A DNA stretch of 64,000 nucleotides from Aquanectria penicillioides (lineage: Eukaryota > Ascomycota > Sordariomycetes > Hypocreales > Nectriaceae), in assembly GCA_003415625.1 (NCBI GenBank), contig PYIU01000004.1, positions 2,914,001 through 2,978,000 of the forward strand. The letters run 5' to 3'. The stretch's first letter is position 1. Each line of letters begins with the position of its first letter. The notes under the pieces are model-generated. The model did not search any database. It was not told where the DNA came from and worked only from the letters and a program-made list of their open reading frames with translations. Both the position numbers and the translations under genes were made by a program. Of this stretch, positions 23,872 through 34,426 are shown in pieces.

Positions 23872-25316
23872 ATGGAGGCGGCAAGCTTCTCGTCGCGTCG
23901 CCCTGCAGCAGGCGCTTTACCTGCATTCTCTCTGCCTCCTCCCACCGCAGATGTTCCAAGTATGGCCAAATACCCCCTGTACCCTCCCCTCCCGGGCGAC
24001 TCTCACGAGCCCTTCCACCACTCCCTCGATTCCGCTCCGGCTGGGTTTCCCTATCCGCCATCCTACCTTCCCCTCCCCGGTCCCCTTCCTGATAGTCGCC
24101 GTTCCTCTTCCCCCAGTGTTCTGACCCCTTCACCAGGAGCCAGCGACGGTCTGAGCCCCAGCCTTTCCAGCGTCAACACGGGCAGCTCTCAGGGCTCCCA
24201 AGCACCCGCCGGCATGCAGTACTCATATGGCGGCCACGTCCACGGATCATGGCCCACGCCCGGCAACTCTTCGTATACCGTCAGCTCCGCAACACCAGCC
24301 CAACCTTCTCTGGGCCAGCACTTTGGCGGACGCTCTTCGATGTACAGCCAACCTCCGAACATGCAGCAGTTCAGCCATCCTCGAAGCACTCAGTCTCCTG
24401 CCACCGGAGGCGAGGGTCTTCCCCCTCCTCCCTACGGCGAAGTTCAGCATCCTTTCCAGACCTCCATCTCCAGTGGAGGCCCGGTGGCCAGACGACCCCT
24501 GGTGGCCTTTCTTCTGCTCCCCAACCACCTCAGAGCGCTATCCTGACCTCCCAGAACCCCATCTCAACGCAGCCTCCGACTCCATCCAGCGCTCCGGCCC
24601 ACGTTGATTCATATACGCACACTCGCCCTCCCAGTACCCCGAGCTACTACCCAGCCTCTTCTACTCCTCAGCAGCCAAACTTCCCCTCTTACGCTCCTCA
24701 GCCTTCTCCTACTCAGCACTCGCCCACCACCAACGGGCCCATGTCGAGGGGTCTAGGCTCGCTCTCGGGCCAGCCGCAAGGACCCGCCATGGCCCCCCTG
24801 CTCCATATAGGCCCTATGCTCCCTACCAGTCCCTGCCAACCATGGGCGGGTCTGTCATGTCGAACATTCACCAGCCTGGCGGCCAGATGTCGATGATTCC
24901 CGGCATGGGAGTTCCTCAGTACGGCCACCCTATGATGTACGGTCATGGCCAGCCCACTCCTCAGTCAGAGCGACCTTTCAAGTGCGATCAGTGTGTTCAG
25001 TCATTCAGCCGAAACCACGACTTGAAACGACACAAGCGAATTCACCTGGCTGTGAAGCCGTTCCCTTGCACCTTTTGCAGCAAGAGCTTCTCACGAAAGG
25101 ATGCCTTGAAGGTAAGGATAAGCCCTACTTCTAGACATTTCCCCAAGGATATTCATAGCTTTCAATAAAACTGGTTCGCTAACTTTTGTTTCACAGAGGC
25201 ACCGACTTGTCAAGGGCTGCGAGGGCAAGAACAGCGAGGGAGCTAACAGCACCGATGGCAACGCAGACCGAAGCACAGAGGGGGATGAGAATGTCGAGCC
25301 GAAGAAGGAGCCGTGA
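23872..25316 (+). CDS. seb1: C2H2 stress-response transcription factor (Seb1/Msn2 type), two frame breaks
   Basis: Nuclear regulator expected to bind AGGGG stress elements. The N-terminal two thirds (about residues 1-360) is Pro/Ser/Gln/Tyr-rich and disordered. Two adjacent zinc fingers sit at the C-terminus: FKCDQC...RNHDLKRHKRIH and FPCTFC...RKDALKRHRLVKGC, the second using a terminal Cys, as in the Seb1/SebA/Msn2 family (family knowledge). An 85-nt intron (25112-25196) splits the second finger after DALK. The last exon encodes an acidic tail and stops at 25316. The coding frame changes twice. One added C in the CCC run at 24480-24482 continues SISSGG into GGQTTPGG, and one added C in the six-C run at 24793-24798 continues into PYRPYAPYQSLP. 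With both, the product is about 453 residues. Both breaks look like base-calling errors rather than decay, because both downstream parts keep their protein character. The start is the first ATG after a long ATG-free leader. Confidence 0.88.
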
Positions 25317-26814
25317 ACGTGTACCAAACAAGGGGAGACATCGACGATGACCGGCTTCGAACTCGACCCTCCCCTTGTGGAGAGCCGCTGAGTGGAAGCT
25401 ACAAACTGTTGTGGTTGTAAGAGAAAGCAAACTAGGCTGGGTTTATCTCAGCCGAGGCACGGCGATACCTGACGCGAGACATAACACCATCCACCTTAAC
25501 CATCGAAAGCAGCAACGACTAGGACGTGTTAAAAGGGCGAAAGGGAACAAACAGGAAGGGGAGACTTGGATTATCGGCGTCAAGGGAGCTAGTTGGACAT
25601 GAGTGACCGAAGCCCTTGTACGGGTCCGAAGCTCTCATTTTTTTTTCTTGATTTTATTTCGTCAATCGATTTCATCACACGGACAGGGACAACGCCAAGG
25701 GGGCTGGTTTTTGGTCAAGGGGGGACTGTGAGGTATAGGATTTGGAAGCACATCTGCACAAGAGGAACTGGTTTCGTTACCAAGGACACTGGGACGGCTT
25801 TCAGGGACCGGGGACAAACGGATGGAAACTGGAAAGGACAGGAACGGATTGGACGGCGGACGAACAACCCGGTCAGGGGCGGAAGATAGCACCAACAGAA
25901 AGGATTGTGGGATTAATTGTGAATTTGGATTTGGCATGGTCTAGACGGGCATTGGGGTTTTCCGAACCGGATTTGATACTGGAACTGTTTTATTGTCAAC
26001 ACCTTTGCTTCGATGTACTTTTTATCGGTAGCCCTTTTCCAGGACGCACAACAACAGACGAACGGATTCGGACAGGACGATTCAAGGCACAAACAGTGTA
26101 TGGTGGATACGGGGCGTGGTGACGACGGGCTACCCCAGGAACAAGGCGAAGCCCGTGACCCACGAGGCGCGAGGCTCGACTCATCAAAGCCAAAGCATGG
26201 CGTGAGTCGTGAAGGGCGATGTGGGCTGGGACCTCTGTGGGAAGCACGTTTTGGGAACAAGCCACGGTTCAGACTACGGGGGGCGTGAATGGGCATGGTA
26301 AGGAGTACGAGCCCCGGGAATATGGGGAACTGGAAGTCTGGTTATGCATTACTTGTTTATTCTTTTTTTTTTCTTCTTCATTTAGGGCACTTTGTTCAGT
26401 CAGGTCTGGCATGAAGACAGAGATCTCAGCCGTGTGTAGCTAATTGATTAGGAAAATAAAAATACCACGAGGATGGGGAAAGAATCCTCCTGAAGACAAT
26501 CCAATCCATCTGGTTTTGCAAGGAAGAAAGTCACTTTTGGAGCCTGAGTAAGCGTGTGTTTGAATGAATTCTCGATCGCTCCCACGAGACGTCGAGACAT
26601 TTTGGAATCGACAGGACGCTGGTGATCTACAGTTAGCTAGGCAGGGTAGGCATGTCCAACTTGGGCATCGGCATGTGGAGCCCAAGACACTATCCAATTT
26701 TTTTTTCTTGTCCTTTCCCCTCTCGCTTCTTTTGGCAGAGGGAGGACCGTGGACAGTTAGGGAGGAGACATGTCAAAAGAGGTGTGTGCGGCGCGTGCGT
26801 ACGTGCGTGCGCCT

Positions 26815-26839
26815 GTGTGTGTATGTCTGTGTTTGTGTA

Positions 26840-26870
<31 letters not shown>

Positions 26871-26877
26871 ATGTGTA
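26815..26877. repeat. (GT)n microsatellite
   Basis: About 60 bases of GT dinucleotides with TATG interruptions. Confidence 0.85.
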
Positions 26878-27233
26878 TTTTGGGTGTGTGCTTGGGTGTG
26901 TGCGTGGGGGGGGCGAAAGTTGAGTTGAGTTGAGTGGTAGCCGGCCCGGATTGGGCTGGCTCGGGCCGAGAATGAACAAGAGGAAGATCGGGAGCTGAGC
27001 AGGACGAGCATGGAAGATGGAATTTGGGCCTAAGCTGCTGTGAGGCAAGGGCAAGACGATGGAGACTAAGACAGCAAAGGAAGATGGTGATGTGCTTCTA
27101 TGGGGACGGTGCGGCCGCATCAGAAACAGTGGGCTAGGCGTCTTTCCTGCTTACCGGAGTGTGGGAAGAGGCGTGCGGAGGCTGCAGGGAACAGCAACAG
27201 GCTGTGCTGAAAAGGGGACGGGCGAAAGAGGAA

Positions 27234-27262
27234 AGGGGAGGGGGAGGGGGAGGGGGAGGGGG
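27234..27262. repeat. (GGGGGA)n microsatellite
   Basis: Four to five tandem GGGGGA hexamers. Each contains the AGGGG core recognised by Msn2/Seb1-type factors. Confidence 0.8.
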
Positions 27263-27849
27263 GTGCGTGCTGGTCAAAATTGCGTCGGGGCTGAATAGTC
27301 TATGGACGAGATGGCTGAATGAATTATGTCTTCATTCAGAGGCCCAAAAGAAACCCCCCCCCCCCCCATGGAATTTCTGGCACGCGGCAGCCGACAAAAC
27401 CAAACCAACTGGTTCGGGGAAGGGGGAATGAGAGGGAGGGAGGGAGGGTGCTTGCTTACGGTTTTCCTCTGACCACACCCATTGCTCATTGCTTGATTGG
27501 ATCAGCCGTGAATGTACTATTCATTATCGCATTTCCCTTTTTCTTTTCCCGTCCTCTTATTGTCAATTAGGTATTGGCATGGTGGTCTATTTTATTTTAA
27601 CCTCATAGGTGGCTTGGTGGCCAAGGGTTAATTACGGGTCGGCGACCATGCGAAGGGCGGACGGACCGGGTTTATTCCCCATAGGCGGCGGCACGGCAGT
27701 TGAGGAAGGATGCGACTGGGGTTTTTGGGACCGGGCTGAGCTTGGGGGCGCGACCAGGGGTGTGTGTGTGTGTGTGTCTGTGTGCTTGAGCGAGCCAGCA
27801 AGCCAGCGAGCACTGAGATAGCGGGTGCGTTTAAACCTAGTGACGATCC

Positions 27850-27934
27850 GGGCTTGGGCTTGGGCTTTGGCTTTGGCTTTGGCTTTGGCTTTGGCTTTGG
27901 CTTGGGCTTGGGCTTGGGCTTGGGCTTGGGCTGG
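27850..27934. repeat. GGCTTT/GGCTTG hexamer array
   Basis: About fourteen tandem hexamers: GGCTTG copies, then six GGCTTT copies, then GGCTTG copies again. The block pattern suggests slippage within two sub-arrays. It is not the fungal telomere unit TTAGGG. Confidence 0.85.
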
Positions 27935-29281
27935 GCGTGTGCGGGCTGTGGGGAACCAAGACGCAGAATGGGTAAATGAAAGGGAAACCTGAATGCTTGC
28001 CAGCGAGTTATTGATGTGGAATTTTTTTTTTTTGTTTCTCCTTCTTCCCTGGCTTCCAGAGAGAACGATCAAGAACAAACCGAAAGAAGCAAAGACACAT
28101 CCAAGGTCTTAGGGGGGTAGTGAGGCGAGGCGTTGAAGCAAAGTGTCTTGGATGAGTGCGTGCATGGCGGCTGGACTGAATCAACTCAAGTGGGAATGCC
28201 AGCAGATTGGGAACGGGGACAGCCGGGGGACTCGATCTGGCGATTCCAGTGGGGGCGACACAGAATTGGATTGAGATCCAGATGGAGAAGGGGTGGGAGG
28301 ACGACGACGACGAGGGGAGGGGGGCCTAGATGATGAAGGGGCAGCACGTGTGAATCAATCATTGTTTGGCCAGGGCCTGATGGCCCAGAGTTTGGTAAGG
28401 GATGTGAATCCATCGCCGGTTCATCGCTTTTGGAGGCTGCCGTCGCCGTGGGTGATGTTGTCCAGGCTAGTCAAGTTTGCAGCTTGGCTGCCGCGGGGAT
28501 ACGTAGACAGATGGACAGAGAGCAAAAAAGGATGCCCCTTGAACCGGCCTTGGCCTCTGCCCGTGGCCAGACCCAATGAAGCAGGTGTACGGACTACATG
28601 GCATTCCATTCCGCTGGCGGTGGGCGATCCCGAGATCACATCGTCACGGACACGCTCATCGGATGGTGGTTTGTCTGTTTGTCTGTTTGCCTTGTTGTCT
28701 TGTTGTCTTGCTGTTAGTGTTACCCAACCAAAAAGCAAATTCGTGCTCGCGCGCGCTTACTTTGGCTACTAGATGTCTGGCTAGCCGGCTGTAAGGAGAG
28801 TGCCTAGTTGACTCCTGCGACTTTGTCGTCATCACTCTGCCTGTCATCCTTCTGCTTGCTGCCGAACTTCCCAACTAGCCCCCGAGACTGCGCACCGGCC
28901 TGGCTCACAGTGGGAGCAATTCCGCGCAGCAGTACCTACAGTAGCGCGCAGTGTCATGGCGACTGTCAATCCGTAGCGCGTCAGTTGGTGTGTCAAAGGT
29001 GTCCGTGGGTGGTAGTGCAGTGTGTGCTAAACGGTGGCAATAACGCAACGGGACAAGAAGGCAGGGTAGTCTGGTCGGTAGTCCAGGGGATCTTGACCGT
29101 CTACGGCAGGCTGAGACGAGTGCGAACGATGGACCGCTGGATGGCGGGGGCCCGCTCGGCGACCAGCCACCGATCAGCTAGACATGGGCATGGGACAATG
29201 GAGAACCTGGCAAGATGGATACGGATATGGGGGTGGGCTCGCGCCTCGGCGTGCGGCAAGTGGATGACGGCTTCACTGGGA

Positions 29282-29285
<4 letters not shown>

Positions 29286-29314
<29 letters not shown>
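29286..29314. repeat. (GA)n microsatellite
   Basis: Uninterrupted GA dinucleotide run of about 29 bases. Confidence 0.9.
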
Positions 29315-29592
29315 CAGCAATCGGGGCGTGCCCGCGGTGCTGTAATGACATGGACATGGTCTGGAACGGCGGCTAGCTAGCGCCTGGCGATCAGAGTCTG
29401 GAGAGGTTCTAGAGTCGAGCAAATCAGGCCAGATGGGGGGGGCTACTTGTCCATAGTCGCAGGTCCCCGGCGGAGAAAAAAAATGAAGGCGCCGCGTGGT
29501 GGTGAAGTGGCGAGCGGGTGAGGCGTGTGCAAGATGCGATGGAGAAAAGGTAGCCCATAAATCTTGATGTTCAAAAGAGGACCAGGGAGATA

Positions 29593-29598
<6 letters not shown>

Positions 29599-29642
<44 letters not shown>
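29599..29642. repeat. (GA)n microsatellite
   Basis: Uninterrupted GA run of 44 bases, about 290 bases from a second GA run. The long Leu/Ser frames called across it are artefacts. Confidence 0.9.
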
Positions 29643-29647
<5 letters not shown>

Positions 29648-31293
29648 GCGGGGATAGTCCAGCAACCAGGGGGGGAGGAGGCGTGGTGGTGGGAGAGGGC
29701 CTGCACCTGCACCATCTCGGTGCCGTCTTACACTCGTTTACCCTTTCTGACACTGCGGTTCGAGTAGGAAAATGCCCGAGGAATCGATAGTTGATGGGGA
29801 ATAGGAATACGCGGCGGACATGGTACGATCACGGATGATATGATGCTGCAGCTCGCCGCGGTGGAGAACAGGGTCTGGATCGGGAGCAGAGGGATCTATC
29901 TGGTGATGCTAATGCCAGTTGCCAGGGCTTCGGGATAATTCATCGGGAGGATAGGCTCATGGCGCCTGAGTCTTGTTTAGTTGCAGCAGCAGCCCGGCCC
30001 AGCGAGCATCCTAGCGGGTCCCCACGAGCGGCACACGAAACGAGGTCTCACCATGGAGATGGGTTCATTATCATCATGTCATGTCATGTCCAATGTCCAA
30101 TGTCCAACAGACCCGAGGGTAAGGGGACGGGGACTAGGGAACGGGGGCCGGGACCAGCACGACGAGTGGAGGGGGGGGTGGTTGTTGAGCGAGAGGCTTT
30201 CTGCAGCCTGCGATGGAGGCAGACAACCCATCCATCTCATCGAACCCCCAAGCTAACAAGGCCGGGCACCCAGGGCTTGTCCCAAAGATTTGGTACTTGG
30301 AAACGCCGGCTTGCATCGTCGTTGGTTCGTTCGTTGTGCTTGCTAGACAGGGACATGATGCAACGACATGCAGACAAACAAAGATGCCTCAAGTTAGACT
30401 GAGAGATATCTTTGCAAACATTTGCCACCATGATGAGGTTGGGACGGTCTGTCCGCGTTGGGTTGGCGATGGAGAGTGTTGCTTTTTTGTTTCTTTTTTT
30501 TCCTTTTCCTTTTCCTTTTTTTTTCTTCTTTCTAATCTATTCCCTTATCTCTCGTTCTTTGATGAAAAGGCTAACGGTCAACAGCATGACATTAGCAAAC
30601 TCGTCTGCAACTCGTATAGGTGTCAGGCAAGTTCAGCTCAACAGCGTTGCCAAATCATGCATCGTTGACATCATTCGGTCATCAACTTAGTCCCACCCTT
30701 CTTCTTTTTTTTTTGGAATTTTTTTTTTAACTCCATCTCTATCCCAACCACAGAAAGAAGAAAACAAATCAAACTTGATGGGTGGCTATCCCCCAATCAG
30801 CCAAGCTCTCTCCCCTCCCCTCCCCTTGCTCTTCCAACCATCCCTTTTTCGTTGCACGGGTTACTTCGTACAGCGCCTCCTCGCAGCCTCGAGCAACAAA
30901 GACGCATCCCACCCTCATCAATCTTGCATTTCCGGGGCGTTGCCCTCCGATTGGGCCACCATCCTCCTTTGCCTTGCCCTCGGTCCCCAAATCAGGCACA
31001 GGAGGGTGGGCGCGGCATTTGCAGATGTGACTTGTGACGAAGGACGGACAGCTTGCTTTGTTTCACTCACCTCCCGCGGTGAATGGTCAGCTCCGCATAG
31101 GCTATTGGGGGCTGGATTTTTTTTTCCCTCTTGGGCTGCCTGCCGCTTCTAGCTTGCTGCATTCTTTTTCTTTTTCTTTTTTTTTGTTATGCGCGAGGCT
31201 CTGGCCGACTGACCTTACAGCACTTAGTTACTTTGAGGGAGAAGGGGGGTGGTGATGGTTGATTGATTGTTGGGGTTGAATGGGGGGCCCGAG

Positions 31294-31466
31294 AATGACT
31301 GACTGACTAGCTGAATGACTGACTGGCTGAATGACTGACTGGCTGAATGACTGACTGGCTGAATGACTGACTGGCTGAATGACTGACTGGCTGAATGACT
31401 GACTGGCTGAATGACTGACTGGCTGAATGACTGACTGACTGAATGACTGACTGACTGACTGAATGA
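31294..31466. repeat. 16-bp tandem array built from TGAC/TGAA/TGGC tetramers
   Basis: About eight to nine tandem copies of CTGAATGACTGACTGG, with TGAC-only edges on both sides. The 16-bp unit looks like a higher-order amplification of an older tetranucleotide repeat. On the - strand all three frames lack stops, so translation cycles through them with a 16-residue period (SQSFSQSVIQPVSHSA). Confidence 0.9.
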
Positions 31467-31815
31467 GAGGCAGGGAGACGAGTTTAGGCATGGATGGCTG
31501 TGCTCGAGGCAATAATGGCATGGCAAGACAAGGCAATGAATGGCCTGGCATGGCATGGCGAAGGCGAAGGTAAGGCAGGTATTGACGAAACTAACTAACC
31601 CCTATGCAGGTCTCATTGCGAGTTTGCCTGTCATCGAGTCGAGTCCTATCTGGCCAATTTCCTCATCGCTGACAGTCACCGGAACACAGCACATCCGTTG
31701 TTGGTCTCAGCGGTTCCCACATCGATTGGTATTCCAACCGCCATCGTTTACCCCCTTCGCTGTGAACGCCCCTCGTTCTACGCATGTCGTCGTCGTCGAC
31801 TCCATTGCTATCAAA

Positions 31816-31846
31816 CCCCCCTCCCCCTCCCCCTCCCCCTCCCCCT
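31816..31846. repeat. (CCCCCT)n microsatellite
   Basis: Five tandem CCCCCT hexamers, the reverse complement of the AGGGG-containing repeat at 27234. Confidence 0.85.
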
Positions 31847-34426
31847 TCGTCGCTCATTCCAGACCCTGTATGCACCTCGAGAAATCACGGCGTTTCGATG
31901 ACAGGGTTCGAGTTCCCTTCTCTCCGCTAGGCTCGTTCGACCCCCGGTTCGACCGAACCATTGAAGATGCAATGTCCCGTTGTCGAGACTCATCCTCGTG
32001 TTGCCGTGAGGAAAAGGGGGTTTCCCGAGCGCGTAGACGTGAGCCCTCCGCTCCTCTCCCTGGCTCTCTCCTTGATACGACGGAGCTGAGCTTCTGACGG
32101 CGGGTATCTGTACGACGCGGAAGAGGGCTGTGACGGCGGATCCATAACTCGGGGCGAGGGTGTAAGTGTAGCGACGGGTTCGTGAATGTCGACGCGGGCA
32201 GGGCGTATGAAGCACAGGACTCGATTTTCGGGTACGTGCTGAAAATAACGAATTACTGTCATCATGCCCCTACCCGCCCGTCGCTCGCACCGCATTGCTG
32301 AGCATTGTGTTCGTGACACGAGTTCTAGTTGCGACGACCCTGGACTGTGGCGTTGGTCAGCCCTGTAAACCACCACTGCCGGCCATGAAAGCCTCCAAAA
32401 TTGGGCACAACTGCCGGAAGTCCCCTGCCGCTGGCCTGTCAACGTAGCTGACAGCTGGCGTTTGCCTTGTGAACAAGAGAAAATCGTGGCATTTTCAAAA
32501 GAGGTGCCCAAAAATAGCACGTAGAGAGCGTTGCTGTCCGAGCACGGGGCGTTGCCTATTGATTTTTGAAACTGATGCGAAAACTGCGCCATGATGCGGT
32601 CCAAACCAACCGATTACGTCCCAAGCGGGTCAGAAAAAGGCAGCTTAGAATGGTGTCTAAGTGATTTGACCACTTATTTTTGGATTGGCGATCAAAAGAT
32701 TTGAATTCGAGGCCATTGTCTCGTTGCCCTCGCCGGCTTGCGGCCATCAAGAAACAGTCAACTTTTGAGAAAAACGGGAACCGTGCAGTGACGTTGTAGA
32801 CATGGTACATGGAGTACGGACTAAGTAGTGAGATTTTCAAATTAGTTCAAGAAAGAAAACTAGAAGATGTAAAAATCTCTTGTTAAAGATTAGAGGGCTT
32901 GTTTGCTCTTCTAAATGCGAAGTATAACATATCGAAACGCACCAGAATCAGTCATGATTAGTACCAGAAAAGAGGAGCACCTTTGATAAAAACTTTGAGC
33001 ACGAAATCTCGTGAAACTAAGCATCACAGAGTTGTCTCGCGTAGAGTTGGGTTGTCTCTGTAGATAGTTATAAAACGTATATATCTGGGGGAAAAAAGCA
33101 AAAAAGCAGTACGTCAGGTCCCCAAGGCCAAAGACAAGTTTGTTCACCATTCTAATTTAATTCTTTGGTGTCCCTCTCTTTTCTAGGGTGTTTTTGGGTG
33201 GAAAGTACAATCAGTGGGAACCATTCGATATTGGCATTTCAGCAGTTCGTGGAGCATATGGATTAGGGATGACCTTTGGGTGCATGGGACCAACACCATT
33301 CTCGGAGACACAGTTAGAAGATCGTCTCAAGAAACCAGTCTATTAGTTGCATTACAACGTTTCGAGGATTGAAGATCACGTCCTAAGTCGACTCTAGGTC
33401 TGATTTTGGGCACTCGGCAAATCTGGCCTGGGAAGGTGTATTCGTATGTCGAGCAGGTTCGGTGTATGTTGACGACCCGCAGCTAGAGTTCTCGTTAGAA
33501 CAAGAACAATCAATGCCATTCTATTGGATTCCTTTTTGTGCAATCATTATTCTGTTGGTTCTTGTGGATAACGGCTCTATTACGTATAAATTCACAGGCT
33601 TGAGTAGGTCACTTAGTCTGGATGCTACATGCGATGTTACAACACTCGAAGCAAGTACATCAGAGAAGCGTCAATTAGAGTTGAGAAAGTATCAGTAATG
33701 AGACTATAGTCAATTTTGTTTTAGATTAGATCACTATAGTCAATCAATTACCTAGTACAATGGGATTGAAGGTTGTTCCATATTCCACGGGTCTGCTTGA
33801 GCCACAGAGCCCAAGGGACAACTGAGTGCAACGACTCCATGTTCCAAGCACTCACCAAACATATAGAATTTACAGAATTTATTCTGATATCACCATATTA
33901 TGTCTTCTTGTTGATCCCAAACTACATTTGGGTTCAACTTTGGAAGCCTCACGAGTTAGTTCAGGGATACTGTACAGGGTAGGGTAATATGTGCCATTTA
34001 TATCTTCAGGCGTATACAATAACAAACCTTATTATTTAAATACTCCGCAGTTGGTTTAGCTGCTGGGAGATAAATTTAATACCTAATCTTTAAGCTGATA
34101 CTATGATTTACTGGGGGTGGTTGGATGTCAATATCTACCATCACTTCTGCGGAGAAACTCAACCTAGGCGGTTAGTCGAGTGAAGCAAGAGTTACTCTAA
34201 ATCAACGCCGTATTTCTGGAATAGAATACAACCATCTACACTGTTATAAATATTAGACTGACTACTCGTGAATCGATTGTAAGAGCTCTTATTCTAATTT
34301 TAGTTTTAGGGGCGACATATTTTTTCCTAGATATTCGGAGCTCGTAAACTAAAGCGCGTTATTATTCATTTCAAACCCATCAAGATCAATAAAACCATTT
34401 CCTCATTCTTTCGCTTAATCTAGAGC

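Larger units (their letters stand above)
25317..34426. other. Gene-free, microsatellite-rich stretch (about 9.1 kb)
   Basis: After the 3' end of the seb1-like gene no open frame shows protein character. Frames on the - strand across the tandem repeats (for example Ser/Gln- or Leu/Ser-rich) are products of the repeats. From about 32.6 kb the base composition shifts to AT-rich. One + strand frame at 33462-33698 contains a hydrophobic segment (FYWIPFCAIIILLVLVDNGS), but I cannot assign it. Confidence 0.45.

Noticed and set aside
27850..27934. Internal telomere-like repeat
   Set aside because: The unit GGCTTT/GGCTTG differs from the fungal telomere unit TTAGGG, and no TTAGGG copies accompany it.
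29273..29753. Leu/Ser-repeat proteins
   Set aside because: They are translations of GA dinucleotide runs.
31224..31556. Ser/Gln-rich repeat protein on the - strand
   Set aside because: It is produced by the 16-bp tandem array, which is stop-free in every - strand frame. No start context or flanking coding sequence supports it.
31895..31925. tRNA T-arm-like GGGTTCGAGTTCCC
   Set aside because: The stem mispairs, and no acceptor, D or anticodon arms are found at the right distance. A similar hit near 18170-18200 also fails to fold.
33462..33698. YVDD-like string suggesting a reverse transcriptase remnant
   Set aside because: No neighbouring RT, RNase H or integrase motifs and no terminal repeats were found. 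The frame continues as an unrelated hydrophobic segment.
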